Numbered from the stretch's first letter, positions 1-8,328 are shown. The stretch: 64,000 bases of DNA from Bacteroidetes bacterium 37-13 (GCA_001897535.1 MKTC01000010.1:1-64000); one strand, 5' to 3'. The notes: generated by a model from the sequence alone, not told the origin. Numbers and translations are program-made.

Positions 1-1
1 A

Positions 2-193
2 AAACATATTCTTTGGAAAGTATTCAACCGTTGGGGCGAACTCGTTTTCCAATCTGATGACTTCAACATTGGTTGGGACGGTATGTTCAAAAGCAGCCCG
101 CAACCTGCAGGTGTATATGTTTACACCATGGATGTTACTTTCCAAAATAAAGTGGTGAAACATTACAAAGGAAGTATATCGTTGATTAGATAG
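2..193 (+). CDS. C-terminal end of a gliding-motility/T9SS-type surface protein (partial)
   Basis: Open from the left edge of the window; only the last 63 residues are present. They read KVFNRWGELVFQS, then GWDG, then PAGVYVYTM, ending in KGSISLIR. This is the pattern of the 'gliding motility-associated C-terminal domain' (CHU_C/T9SS type B sorting domain), a beta-sandwich tag that directs large adhesin-like proteins through the type IX secretion system to the cell surface. The passenger part lies outside the window, so its function is unknown. The stop codon sits inside the left arm of a strong inverted repeat that probably ends the transcript. The family call is confident; nothing can be said about the cargo. 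Confidence 0.85.
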   Translation, partial: KHILWKVFNRWGELVFQSDDFNIGWDGMFKSSPQPAGVYVYTMDVTFQNKVVKHYKGSISLIR

Positions 194-231
194 TTTCCAA
201 TATTTTTAAAAGGAATATTGGAAACTATCTA
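187..231. terminator. 18-bp perfect inverted repeat between convergent genes
   Basis: Arms at 187-204 and 214-231 are exact reverse complements, separated by 9 nt. The hairpin lies between the end of the surface-protein gene (+) and the end of rpoD (-), so it can serve both strands. There is no strong T-run on either side, which is a weakness of the terminator call. The TAG stop of the upstream gene is part of the stem. Confidence 0.55.
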
Positions 232-304
232 ATGTAAACAACAAACCCAGATTCTACATAAAATTTATATGCAAAATCTAGGCTTAATTATGTTGGTATT
301 TTAC

Positions 305-1162
305 TTACCCCAAAAGGGAGTCCAATAAATTTGGATTAGTATGTTGTTTAAGTTTTTGCATGGAGCGCTCTTTAATTTGGCGTACCCTTTCGCGGGTTAA
401 GCCATATTGCTGACCAATTTCCTCCAATGTTTTTGGCTCTTTTCCATTCAGCCCGAAATAATTGGTAAGCACTTCCACTTCGCGCTCGTTTAAGTGTGCA
501 AAAAGTGAAAACAATTCTGCCTCAGCGCTTTTCTTAATATAACTCTGTTCGGGAGTCATATCTTCGCTGTTAGAAAGTGTTTCCGCCAAACTGGATCCCT
601 CGGAAAATCTAGAATCTGTAGAAACCGTAGGCATGTTATTATTAAAATAATCATTCACATCATCTTTGCTCATGCCAACATGTTCAGCAAGTTCATCAAT
701 GCTTGGTTCGCGTTGGTATTGCTGCTCAAACGACTGAAAAGCACGATTGATTTTTGTGAATGTTCCCACTTTATTTATCGGAACTCGAATGATGCGCGAT
801 TGCTCAATTATAGCTTGCATTATTGCTTGCCTAATCCACCAAACGGCATACGATATAAATTTAAAACCTTTGGTTTCGTCAAATTTTTTGGCTGCCCGAA
901 TTAAGCCTAAGTTGCCCTCATTTATTAAATCGCTTAGCGGCAATCCTTGATTTTGATATTGTTTCGCAACGCTTACCACAAACCTAAGGTTGGAATTTAC
1001 TAAGGTTTCTAATGCGTCTAAATCGTCTTCTTTAATTCGCTGGGCTAAATCTGCTTCTTGTTGAGGCGTGAGAATATCGCTTTTGCCAATTTCTGACAAA
1101 TACTTTTCTACGCACTCACTATCGCGCTGGGTAATTTGGTTAGTAAGTTTTAGTGCTTTCAT
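305..1162 (-). CDS. rpoD: Primary sigma factor RpoD (sigma-70, short Bacteroidota type)
   Basis: At 285 residues this is the compact housekeeping sigma of Bacteroidota, lacking the long region 1.1 and the non-conserved insert of E. coli sigma-70. Region 1.2 spans about residues 16-46. Region 2 spans about 50-125 (core binding, -10 recognition; INEGNLGLIRAAKKFD, then ISYAVWWIRQAI). Region 3 spans about 130-210. Region 4 is C-terminal with the helix-turn-helix TLEEIGQQYGLTRERVRQI, which reads the -33 element. It starts at ATG and is transcribed alone, converging on the surface-protein gene. The promoters found elsewhere in the window (TTTG-N19-TAnnTTTG) are the kind this sigma is known to read. 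No distinct promoter was seen in the 146 bp between it and the divergent desulfurase gene. Confidence 0.96.
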   Translation of the reverse strand: MKALKLTNQITQRDSECVEKYLSEIGKSDILTPQQEADLAQRIKEDDLDALETLVNSNLRFVVSVAKQYQNQGLPLSDLINEGNLGLIRAAKKFDETKGFKFISYAVWWIRQAIMQAIIEQSRIIRVPINKVGTFTKINRAFQSFEQQYQREPSIDELAEHVGMSKDDVNDYFNNNMPTVSTDSRFSEGSSLAETLSNSEDMTPEQSYIKKSAEAELFSLFAHLNEREVEVLTNYFGLNGKEPKTLEEIGQQYGLTRERVRQIKERSMQKLKQHTNPNLLDSLLG

Positions 1163-1308
1163 TAAATAGGATTTTCAAGTTTTTCTAAAGTTCTTGTGGT
1201 ATTACGTTTTTTTATGCCTGAATGTTTCATTGGGGATTGACAAAAAGTAATTATTGTTTATGATATTAGCCGCCTCAAATACATTTAGGTAATTTTGAGA
1301 ATTACATT

Positions 1309-2460
1309 ATGGAGCATATTTATTTAGATAATGCGGCTACCACACCATTAGATAAAAGCGTTTTAGAAGAAATGTTGCCTTATTTAACCGAGTATTTTGG
1401 CAACCCGAGTTCGGTTCATTTTTTTGGAAGAAGACCAAAGGCGGCAATAGAGAAAGCCCGCAAAACTGTGGCGCATTATTTGAACGCTTCCACAGCCGAA
1501 ATTTTCTTCACCAGCGGTGGTACCGAAAGTAATAATACTGCATTAAACATGGCAGTTCGCTCTTTGGGTGTGAAACGAATTGTTTCAACCAAAATTGAAC
1601 ACGATTGCGTTTTAAACACTACGCGCAATTTAGCAATGCAAGGCACAGAAGTGGTATATTTGAAAGTGGACAAATTGGGCAATATAGATTTGGGTGAATT
1701 GGAAAACCTATTGCAGCAAAACAAACCAACATTGGTAAGTATTATGCACGTGAATAACGAAATTGGAACTATTGCCGACTTACAAGCTATTTCAAATTTA
1801 TGCGAAACTTACAAAGCCTATTTGCATAGCGACACAGTGCAAAGCATCGCTTACTTTCCATTCAATTTGCAAACTTTAAAAGTTCACTTTCTTAGTGGTT
1901 CTGCACATAAATTTCACGGTCCAAAAGGCGTAGGCTTTTTGTACATAAATGGAGATGCAAGAGTAAAGCCATTTATTTTCGGTGGCGGACAAGAAAGAAA
2001 TATGCGTGCAGGAACAGAGAATGTAGCTTCAATAGTTGGGCTTGGCAAAGCACTCAAAATGGCGAAGCAAGAACAAGAAACATCGTTAGCACACTTTAGC
2101 TTTTTGCGCAATGAAATGAAAAAACAACTTCGCGAAAAAATTAAAGATGTTGAGTTTATTGAAAGTGAGCCAAATTGCTTTCAAAAAATATTGAGTGTAT
2201 CGCTGCCTCCACATGAAAATAGCGATATGATTTTAATAAACTTAGATATTGCAAAAGTGGCGGCAAGTGGCGGCAGTGCTTGCTCTTCAGGCACAGAGCG
2301 CGGAAGCCATGTTTTAGATGTAATTGGCGTGGAAAAAGACAGAAGAACCATTCGCTTTTCGTTTTCTAAGTTTAATACTTTAGAAGACGTGAAAGCAGCA
2401 GTGAATGCTTTGGCTGCACTTTTTCAAGAGAGAGATATTGTACACAAACAAACAGTTTAA
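1309..2460 (+). CDS. Cysteine desulfurase (IscS/NifS family)
   Basis: A PLP enzyme that takes sulfur from cysteine, giving alanine and a protein persulfide for Fe-S clusters or tRNA thiolation. The 383-residue length fits the family. The PLP lysine is in SAHKFHGPKG (Lys201), and the persulfide cysteine is in GGSACSSGT (Cys325), in the short-loop NifS-like arrangement. Upstream, TAATTTTG at 1290-1297 is a good -7 element but no convincing -33 precedes it, so the leader would be very short. It is the first gene of a tight + group with waaA (2-nt gap), a repeat protein and pyrD. NifS, IscS or an accessory desulfurase cannot be told apart, because no scaffold gene is adjacent; an IscA-type protein lies about 50 kb away. 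Confidence 0.93.
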   Translation: MEHIYLDNAATTPLDKSVLEEMLPYLTEYFGNPSSVHFFGRRPKAAIEKARKTVAHYLNASTAEIFFTSGGTESNNTALNMAVRSLGVKRIVSTKIEHDCVLNTTRNLAMQGTEVVYLKVDKLGNIDLGELENLLQQNKPTLVSIMHVNNEIGTIADLQAISNLCETYKAYLHSDTVQSIAYFPFNLQTLKVHFLSGSAHKFHGPKGVGFLYINGDARVKPFIFGGGQERNMRAGTENVASIVGLGKALKMAKQEQETSLAHFSFLRNEMKKQLREKIKDVEFIESEPNCFQKILSVSLPPHENSDMILINLDIAKVAASGGSACSSGTERGSHVLDVIGVEKDRRTIRFSFSKFNTLEDVKAAVNALAALFQERDIVHKQTV

Positions 2461-2462
2461 GC

Positions 2463-3716
2463 TTGCATTGGATTTCAATTACGGTTTACAATTTTGCAAT
2501 TTCTCTGTATGGATTAATTGCAAGAGTTGCCTCATTGTTTTCGTTAAAAGCAAGGCTATGGGCTGTTGGCAGAGCTAAAACTGAAAAGCGAATAAGGAAT
2601 TTTCATGTTACAGCATCTAAAAATAGAGTTTGGTTTCATTGCAGTTCTTTAGGTGAATTTGAGCAAGCGCAACCTTTAATAGAAAAGGTAAAAAATGAGT
2701 TAGAAGATTGTGTTATTTATCTTAGTTTTTTCTCACCTTCCGGCTACGAACAAGTGAAGAAAAAAGAAGTTGCAGATTTTATATTTTACTTGCCCATTGA
2801 CACTCAAAAAAATGCTGCGTTTCTTGTTGAGCATCTTCAGCCAACTTTAGTTTTTTGGACTAAATATGATTTTTTCTATCACCATTTAAACGCATTGAAA
2901 GAACAAAAAACTCCTTTGGTTTTATACTCTGCGAGGTTTCTGTCAAATCAAATTTTCTTTAAGCCTTGGGGATATTTGCATCGCGAAATGCTCCAAACTT
3001 TTACCCGCATTTTTGTGCAAGACGAAAATTCAAAAACATTGTTGAATGAAATTGCAATTTCTTCTGAAATAGCAGCAGATACTCGATTTGATAGAGTTGT
3101 AAAATTAGCAAATACCGAATTTAAAGATGAAATTGTGGAGCAATTTATTCAACAAGAAAAATATATTTGGATTGCAGGAAGCACTTGGGAAAAAGATGAA
3201 GAAATTCTGGCAGAAGCGTTTTCAACTAAAGAAAGCTTCAAACTCATCATTGCACCACATCAAATTGATAAGCCACATTTAGACAGTATTGAAAATCATT
3301 TCAAGAACCATTATTTAGAAGTTGCTTTTTATACAGAATTTAAAGCCGAAGATGTAAGCAAAAAAATTTTAGTAATTGATAATATCGGAATGCTTTCAAA
3401 GCTATATCGCTATGCAAAAATTTGCTATGTTGGCGGAGGTTTTGGAGCAGGAATTCATAATGTTTTAGAGGCTGTGGTTTATGGCAAACCGGTTGTGTTT
3501 GGAACGCATTACCATAAGAGTTTAGAGAGTGTAATACTTCTTAAAAATAGCATCGCATTTTCTATTTCAAATTCGAAAGAATTGTTACAAACAGAAAGTG
3601 ATTTAAACAATGAAAACAAGTTGCAATCAATTGAAAATACTGCCCTAAAATATATTAAAAACAACAGTGGAGGAACCAATAAAATATTCAACTATGCAAA
3701 GCGATTCTGTAAATAA
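2463..3716 (+). CDS. waaA: 3-deoxy-D-manno-octulosonic acid (Kdo) transferase
   Basis: Transfers Kdo from CMP-Kdo to lipid A at the inner face of the cytoplasmic membrane. At 417 residues it fits GT30 enzymes. The N-terminal hydrophobic stretch (about 5-25) precedes the typical WFHCSSLGEFEQAQPL region, and the C-terminal Rossmann half carries YVGGGFGAGIHNVLEA and GKPVVFG, the nucleotide-sugar site. The start is TTG at 2463, two bases after the desulfurase stop; no ATG exists near the conserved N-terminus, so TTG is accepted. The 3' end overlaps the next gene by 23 bp, suggesting translational coupling. Its presence indicates a Kdo-containing lipooligosaccharide. Confidence 0.87.
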   Translation: MHWISITVYNFAISLYGLIARVASLFSLKARLWAVGRAKTEKRIRNFHVTASKNRVWFHCSSLGEFEQAQPLIEKVKNELEDCVIYLSFFSPSGYEQVKKKEVADFIFYLPIDTQKNAAFLVEHLQPTLVFWTKYDFFYHHLNALKEQKTPLVLYSARFLSNQIFFKPWGYLHREMLQTFTRIFVQDENSKTLLNEIAISSEIAADTRFDRVVKLANTEFKDEIVEQFIQQEKYIWIAGSTWEKDEEILAEAFSTKESFKLIIAPHQIDKPHLDSIENHFKNHYLEVAFYTEFKAEDVSKKILVIDNIGMLSKLYRYAKICYVGGGFGAGIHNVLEAVVYGKPVVFGTHYHKSLESVILLKNSIAFSISNSKELLQTESDLNNENKLQSIENTALKYIKNNSGGTNKIFNYAKRFCK

Positions 3717-4797
3717 ATTTTTAGTTTTTCTTGTTCTTTGGTACATTGTAATATCTGTAAAAGCACAGTATTTAGCACCTTACAGCGACTTCAACAATAT
3801 TCAATATGTTTTTAACGATGGGCAAACCTTCAAAGTAGAACCTCAGCCGTTTCGCAGCTTTAGAGTTGGCAAAAAAGTAATTGCTTATGTGCCTCAAAAC
3901 GATAGGTTAAAAATCTTTTATCAAGGGCAAACCTATAATGCTTCACCCATAATTCCGGAATATTATGTTACCGATAATTTGTTTGTGTTTCGCAACTTAA
4001 ACAGCATAAAAGTTTTATGGGAAAATGAATTTAAACAAGTAGAATTTCAATTTAGAGAAGGTACAGATAAAATGTGGGTGAGCGATAGCTTAATTGCTTG
4101 GACAAATCCGTTTAGAGAAACCAATGTCTTTTACAACGGTGTGATACGAAAAATTGATGATATAAATTTTGATGAAGGCAAAGCGAAAATTGGTGATAAC
4201 ATTTTTGCTTACACAGATATTTCAGGAAATTTCAAAGTGTTTTACAGAGGTAAAATGCAAGTGCTCGAAAATTATATTCCTGACGATTTTTATGTGGATA
4301 GAGATATTGTGAGCTACTTGGATTACCAAGGCAATTGGAAGTTTTTTTATTTCGGACAAACATTTGAAACCAATATAAATAATGTGGTAAAAGTGTTTCC
4401 ATGCGAGCGTAAATTCGTTTTTATTTCAAGATTAAATGAGTTTAGTGTATGGGAAAACAACGAGGAAAAAGTTTTGCTAAGTTATGCTCCGGCAACCGTT
4501 CAAGTAAAAGAAAACATGATAGTGTATGCCGATAATGGCAGAAACTTTTATTCCTATTACAACGGCAAAACTACTTGGGTAGAGCGCTATGTGCCAACTA
4601 AGTGGGAAATAGATAACGATATTTTAGTTTACAAAGACATCAACGGAAGATTAAAAGGCGTTTACTACGGAAAAGAAGTAGAAGTGAGCGACCAAATTGT
4701 ACGCGAGTTCAATTTATACAACGAGGTAGTTACATACTCTCTACAACCCTACGAAACTAAAATTTGGTGCAAAGAAAAAACCTATACATACCGATAA
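3694..4797 (+). CDS. Secreted repeat protein of unknown function (probable beta-propeller)
   Basis: I do not recognise a named family. From ATG 3694 the protein is 367 residues, with an N-terminal hydrophobic signal (LVFLVLWYIVISVKA-Q) compatible with export. The rest consists of about seven or eight repeats of roughly 41-45 residues that share a pattern like 'DNIxAYxDxxGxFKVFYxGK', best seen in the central part (KVFYRGK, KFFYFGQ, YSYYNGK, KGVYYGK). Short beta-strand repeats of this number suggest a propeller, which is inference. A GTG nine codons earlier is possible, but the ATG gives a cleaner signal peptide. It overlaps waaA by 23 bp and ends 2 nt before pyrD, so it is co-transcribed with envelope and pyrimidine genes. 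Confidence 0.7.
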   Translation: MQSDSVNKFLVFLVLWYIVISVKAQYLAPYSDFNNIQYVFNDGQTFKVEPQPFRSFRVGKKVIAYVPQNDRLKIFYQGQTYNASPIIPEYYVTDNLFVFRNLNSIKVLWENEFKQVEFQFREGTDKMWVSDSLIAWTNPFRETNVFYNGVIRKIDDINFDEGKAKIGDNIFAYTDISGNFKVFYRGKMQVLENYIPDDFYVDRDIVSYLDYQGNWKFFYFGQTFETNINNVVKVFPCERKFVFISRLNEFSVWENNEEKVLLSYAPATVQVKENMIVYADNGRNFYSYYNGKTTWVERYVPTKWEIDNDILVYKDINGRLKGVYYGKEVEVSDQIVREFNLYNEVVTYSLQPYETKIWCKEKTYTYR

Positions 4798-4799
4798 AC

Positions 4800-5831
4800 A
4801 TGTACGATATTCTAAAGCAATTTCTCTTTAAAATGGATGCTGAAACGGCACACCATTTTACCATTCAAATGCTGCAAATTTTCCAAGATAAACCTAAGCT
4901 ATTGCAGCTTGCATTTCCTAAACCGCTACTCGATGAATCACTAAAACGCGAAGTATTTGGCTTGCAGTTTTCTAACCCTGTTGGGTTAGCTGCCGGTTTA
5001 GATAAAAATGCGGAAGTAATTGATGGCATGGCAGGGCTCGGTTTTGGCTTTGTGGAAATTGGAACAATTACACCAAAACCACAACCTGGAAATGATAAAC
5101 CGCGTTTGTTTAGACTAATAAATGATGAGGCAATTATTAACCGAATGGGATTTAATAATGTTGGCGCAGATTTAGCAGCAGCAAGGCTCAGCCGTAGAAG
5201 AACAAATGTGATTGTTGGCGCAAACATTGGTAAAAATAAAGTTACGGCAAATGAAGATGCTTTTCGCGATTACGAAATTTGCTTCAATACTTTGTTTGAT
5301 TCTGCCGACTATTTTGTAGTAAATGTGAGTTCACCAAATACGCCCGGATTGCGCGCTTTGCAAGACAAAGATTCACTCTCTAAAATTCTTTCTTCGCTTC
5401 AAAATATAAATACAGGGAAACCAAAACCAAAACCACTTTTATTAAAAATAGCACCAGATTTAACCCAAGAACAAATTCAAGATGTGGCAGAAGTGGCGAA
5501 AGCTACATTGCTAAACGGAATTATTGCAACCAACACTACTATTGCCAGAACAGGCTTATCAATTCCAACTTCGGAAGTTGAAAAAATTGGAGCCGGAGGT
5601 TTAAGCGGAAAGCCACTTACACAACATTCAACAGAAATTATTAAGCAACTAATTGCTTCGCTAAAAGCTGAGGATTACAACATTCCGGTAGTTGGTGTTG
5701 GCGGTATAATGACAGCGAGTGATGCTAAAGAAAAATTTGATGCCGGTGCTGCATTGGTACAGCTTTATTCAGGTTTTATTTTTAAAGGACCACAGCTTAT
5801 TAAGGATATAAATTTAATGATGCGGAGCTAA
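4800..5831 (+). CDS. pyrD: Dihydroorotate dehydrogenase (quinone), class 2
   Basis: Oxidises dihydroorotate to orotate in UMP synthesis, passing electrons through FMN to the membrane quinone pool. From ATG 4800 it is 343 residues, the normal class 2 length, and the N-terminal helical segment that docks to the membrane is present (MYDILKQFLFKMDAETAHHF). Motifs in order: NPVGLAAGLDKNAE, GFVEIGTITPKPQPGN, NRMGFNN, and VNVSSPNTPGLR with the catalytic serine of class 2, then GVGGI near the C-terminus for the FMN phosphate. An in-frame TTG 12 codons upstream would overlap the previous gene and is rejected. pyrC, the preceding pathway step, is at 47.3-48.6 kb. Confidence 0.96.
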   Translation: MYDILKQFLFKMDAETAHHFTIQMLQIFQDKPKLLQLAFPKPLLDESLKREVFGLQFSNPVGLAAGLDKNAEVIDGMAGLGFGFVEIGTITPKPQPGNDKPRLFRLINDEAIINRMGFNNVGADLAAARLSRRRTNVIVGANIGKNKVTANEDAFRDYEICFNTLFDSADYFVVNVSSPNTPGLRALQDKDSLSKILSSLQNINTGKPKPKPLLLKIAPDLTQEQIQDVAEVAKATLLNGIIATNTTIARTGLSIPTSEVEKIGAGGLSGKPLTQHSTEIIKQLIASLKAEDYNIPVVGVGGIMTASDAKEKFDAGAALVQLYSGFIFKGPQLIKDINLMMRS

Positions 5832-5947
5832 TTATTTTTACTCAAAATTTATAGTATCTACAATGCAATACCATTGTTCAATACTATTGTAAATGTTACC
5901 AATACACCAAAATGTATTGAAAAACATTCCATAACATTGCAGCGGAA

Positions 5948-6952
5948 ATGAGTATAAAAAATAGAATAGAATTATTGGATAAAATTGGGCAAAAGCTATC
6001 AGCAATGCCCGAAACACAAGCTATAATTAGCGAAGCAGCAAAACAAAATACATGGTTTACTCCTGAATTTTCGCAAAGCAGCATATCGGCAATTTGTACT
6101 GAGTTTTTACAAGCAGAAAAGTTAAGCGCATGGCTTAAACCTTATTTTATTGAAGATAATTTTAAGCTCAATAAAACTGTAGGCATTATTGCTGCGGGAA
6201 ATGTGCCATTGGTTGGCTTTCACGATTTTTTGTGTTGTTATATTTTGGGCGTTTCTGCACAGTTTAAATTAAGTTCAAAAGATACGCTGCTCACACGCTT
6301 TGTAATTCAGCAAATATTAAATGAAGATAAAGCCTATGCACAACAATTTTCTTTTGTAGAAAAACTGCAAAATTTTGATGCTGTTATTGCCACCGGAAGC
6401 GCTTCTTCCAACAGATATTTTGAACATTATTTCAGCAAATATCCAAACATACTTCGCAGCAATAGGGTTTCGGTTGCAGTGCTAAATGGCAATGAAACAG
6501 CACAAGATTTGCAAATGCTGGCAAATGATATTTTCCAATACTTCGGCTTGGGTTGCAGAAATATAGCTAAGCTTTTTATTCCTGATAGTTTTGATACCGC
6601 TAAACTGTTTGAAAATTTTTCAGCTTACAGTTGGCTGCATCAAAATTCAAACTTCATGAATAATTACGATTACAATCGCACCATTCTCTTGATGAATAAA
6701 ACGCCTCACCAAGCAAACGACTTTGTGATGTTGCAAGAAAACACCGATTTACATTCTCCAATTGCTACGTTATATTTTGAACGTTACACAGATTTTTCAG
6801 AGGTTGAAAAAAAGTTGAATGTACAGCAAAATCAAATTCAATGCGTGGTTGGTTTACAAAGTGGAATGATTCCATTTGGTAAAGCACAGCAACCAACTTT
6901 AAGCGATTATGCTGATGGAAAAGATACCATTGGATTTCTGCTTGGGTTGTAA
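5948..6952 (+). CDS. LuxC-like acyl-CoA reductase
   Basis: Resembles the acyl-CoA reductase (LuxC, PF05893) superfamily, which forms fatty aldehydes from acyl-CoA via an acyl-cysteine intermediate. Visible landmarks are GIIAAGNVPLVGFHDFLC (nucleotide-binding loop), VIATGSASSNRYFEHYF, RSNRVSVAVLNG, and FGLGCRNI, which places a cysteine where the family's nucleophile lies. At 334 residues it is shorter than Vibrio LuxC (about 480). No LuxD, LuxE or luciferase genes are nearby, so light production is not implied; a role in lipid or aldehyde metabolism is more likely. It converges on the TetR gene with a 4-bp gap. The physiological substrate is unknown. Confidence 0.78.
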   Translation: MSIKNRIELLDKIGQKLSAMPETQAIISEAAKQNTWFTPEFSQSSISAICTEFLQAEKLSAWLKPYFIEDNFKLNKTVGIIAAGNVPLVGFHDFLCCYILGVSAQFKLSSKDTLLTRFVIQQILNEDKAYAQQFSFVEKLQNFDAVIATGSASSNRYFEHYFSKYPNILRSNRVSVAVLNGNETAQDLQMLANDIFQYFGLGCRNIAKLFIPDSFDTAKLFENFSAYSWLHQNSNFMNNYDYNRTILLMNKTPHQANDFVMLQENTDLHSPIATLYFERYTDFSEVEKKLNVQQNQIQCVVGLQSGMIPFGKAQQPTLSDYADGKDTIGFLLGL

Positions 6953-6956
6953 AAAT

Positions 6957-7556
6957 CTATACAATTGAGTCGCTTAATTTCTCTTGCTTTTCAGTAGATT
7001 TTTCGATGCGTGAAAGCAAGCGTTTGTGTGTGTTTTTAATATAACTTTTATCGTTAAAAACACGCGACATCATTATACTTCCTTCCACTTCTGCCACACT
7101 TCTTTCTGCTAATTCATTAGCAATTTCTTCAGCATATTTATCAGCATAAATATGTTTAATAGCATTAAAAAAATCTTGAAAAAACTCTCGAATTATTGGG
7201 TTGAATTCCGGGATTACTAAAGCACTTTCTACACCCATATTGCCATACATTTTTCCGGTTGAAGCATCAAAAAAAATCTTCTCCGAAGCCTTCATCATAT
7301 TCTTAAATCGTTGGTTGGCCGGAATATTTTCTTCGTATGCTTTTGCAAAAACCTCTACTTTAAAGTATTGATGCACATAGCGAATTACCTTTTCCATCAA
7401 CTCTTCTTTGCTTTTAAAATAATGGTAAAGACTTCCCTTTAAAATGCCACACGCTTTTGCAATATCGCTCATGCTGGTGCTGTGGAAACTCCGCTGGCGG
7501 AATAGAATCAGCGATTGGATAATAATATATTGCTCATCAACCTTTTGCTTAGGCAT
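6957..7556 (-). CDS. TetR/AcrR family transcriptional regulator
   Basis: 199 residues. The N-terminal helix-turn-helix is typical of TetR (about residues 20-60: SMSDIAKACGILKGSLYHYF, then KSKEELMEKVI), followed by an all-helical ligand-binding domain with no recognisable ligand signature. It starts at ATG 7556. Just upstream lies a palindrome, CAAACG-CT-CGTTTG, overlapping the -33 box of its own promoter, so the protein very probably represses itself. Its neighbours are the convergent acyl-CoA reductase and infC. Many TetR proteins beside acyl-CoA genes sense acyl-CoA or fatty acids, but that is inference here. The 3' ends of this gene and the reductase almost touch. Confidence 0.92.
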   Translation of the reverse strand: MPKQKVDEQYIIIQSLILFRQRSFHSTSMSDIAKACGILKGSLYHYFKSKEELMEKVIRYVHQYFKVEVFAKAYEENIPANQRFKNMMKASEKIFFDASTGKMYGNMGVESALVIPEFNPIIREFFQDFFNAIKHIYADKYAEEIANELAERSVAEVEGSIMMSRVFNDKSYIKNTHKRLLSRIEKSTEKQEKLSDSIV

Positions 7557-7575
7557 ATTTTTCCTTATTGAAAAT

Positions 7576-7615
7576 CAAAGATAAAAAATTACCAAACTTA
7601 TCAAACGCTCGTTTG
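7576..7615 (-). promoter_or_regulatory. Promoter and overlapping operator of the TetR gene
   Basis: On the minus strand, TATCTTTG (7583-7576) matches the Bacteroidota -7 box. A TTTG -33 box lies 18 nt upstream at 7605-7602. The -33 box forms one end of the 14-bp palindrome CAAACGCTCGTTTG (7602-7615), perfect apart from the two centre bases. A dimeric repressor on this palindrome would block sigma binding. The start codon is at 7556. Confidence 0.65.
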
Positions 7616-7641
7616 GGAAAATAAAAATTTGAGTATAAAAA

Positions 7642-7671
7642 AATCCCATTAGGCAGATACCAAATGGGATT
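7642..7671 (-). terminator. Rho-independent terminator of infC
   Basis: Arms AATCCCATT (7642-7650) and AATGGGATT (7663-7671) form a 9-bp stem. On the minus strand it is followed by seven T (7643-7637). It lies 20 bp past the infC stop, so infC ends here without rpmI and rplT. Confidence 0.8.
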
Positions 7672-7691
7672 CTATTTCAACTTTAAAAATA

Positions 7692-8246
7692 CTATTTTTT
7701 CTTTTTAGGAGTTAAAGTCATCATCATGCGCTTTCCTTCCAAAGCAGGCATTTGTTCAACCGTAGCAACATCTTCAAGGCGTTTTGCAAATTGAAGCAAT
7801 AGCAACTCTCCTCTTTCTTTAAACACAATTGCTCTACCTCTAAACATCAACACTGCTTTCACTTTGTTTCCTTCTTTAAGGAACGTTTCAGCGTGTTTTG
7901 ATTTAAACTCAACATCGTGTTCATCAGTATTTGCCGTAAAGCGAATTTCCTTTATCTGTACTTTTACAGCTTTAGACTTAATCTCTTTTTCTTTCTTCTT
8001 CTTTTCGTAAAGAAACTTATTGTAATCGGTAATTTTACAAACAGGAGGCACCGCATTTGGCGAAATCTCCACCAAATCTAAACCCATATCCAAAGCCATA
8101 GCCACAGCTTCTCTGGTGCTGTAAACTTTGGGTTCAATGTTATCGCCCACCACACGCACTTCAGGAGCGATTATTTTGTCATTAATTCTGTGTTCCGCTT
8201 CTTTTTTAATTGGTCCTCTAAACCGAGGTCTTGTAGGTAAACTCAA
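7692..8246 (-). CDS. infC: Translation initiation factor IF-3
   Basis: Binds the 30S subunit, prevents premature 50S joining and checks start-codon pairing. Conserved blocks are [48 protein letters not shown] and the C-terminal [12 protein letters not shown]. No ATG lies near the N-terminus. TTG at 8246 gives [12 protein letters not shown] and a 184-residue protein, the usual length. ATT at 8270 is an alternative that recalls the AUU start used for autocontrol in enterobacteria. TTG at 8309 lies inside the candidate promoter and is rejected. Downstream is a terminator, not rpmI-rplT, which normally follow. The family call is certain; the start is not. Confidence 0.93.
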   Translation of the reverse strand: MSLPTRPRFRGPIKKEAEHRINDKIIAPEVRVVGDNIEPKVYSTREAVAMALDMGLDLVEISPNAVPPVCKITDYNKFLYEKKKKEKEIKSKAVKVQIKEIRFTANTDEHDVEFKSKHAETFLKEGNKVKAVLMFRGRAIVFKERGELLLLQFAKRLEDVATVEQMPALEGKRMMMTLTPKKKK

Positions 8247-8279
8247 AGGCTGAAAATTGTTTTGTGAAATAAATTTTTG

Positions 8280-8310
8280 CAAATGAACAAACCTTAACTT
8301 GAAATTCAAA
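8280..8310 (-). promoter_or_regulatory. Candidate infC promoter
   Basis: Minus strand: TTTG (8310-8307), 19 nt, TTCATTTG (8287-8280), one base off TAnnTTTG. Expected start of transcription is near 8273, which leaves a leader of about 27 nt before TTG 8246. Its upstream half overlaps the divergent promoter of the SDR gene. Confidence 0.5.
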
Positions 8311-8328
8311 AAAAGAAATGAAGTTTTG
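8298..8328 (+). promoter_or_regulatory. Candidate promoter of the SDR operon
   Basis: TTG at 8299-8301, 19 nt, AAGTTTTG at 8321-8328 (one mismatch to the -7 consensus). Expected transcription start is near 8335, which makes ATG 8348 the start codon and excludes ATG 8318. It overlaps the infC promoter over 8298-8310. Confidence 0.4.

Noticed and set aside
5832-5947. Possible promoter or terminator between pyrD and the acyl-CoA reductase
   Set aside because: Only a weak TAACATTG box without a -33 and a 6-bp AATACA/TGTATT hairpin; not strong enough to list.
8247-8309. infC starting at TTG 8309
   Set aside because: This codon overlaps the -33 box of the probable infC promoter, so it would not be in the mRNA; the extra residues are not conserved in IF-3 as I know it.
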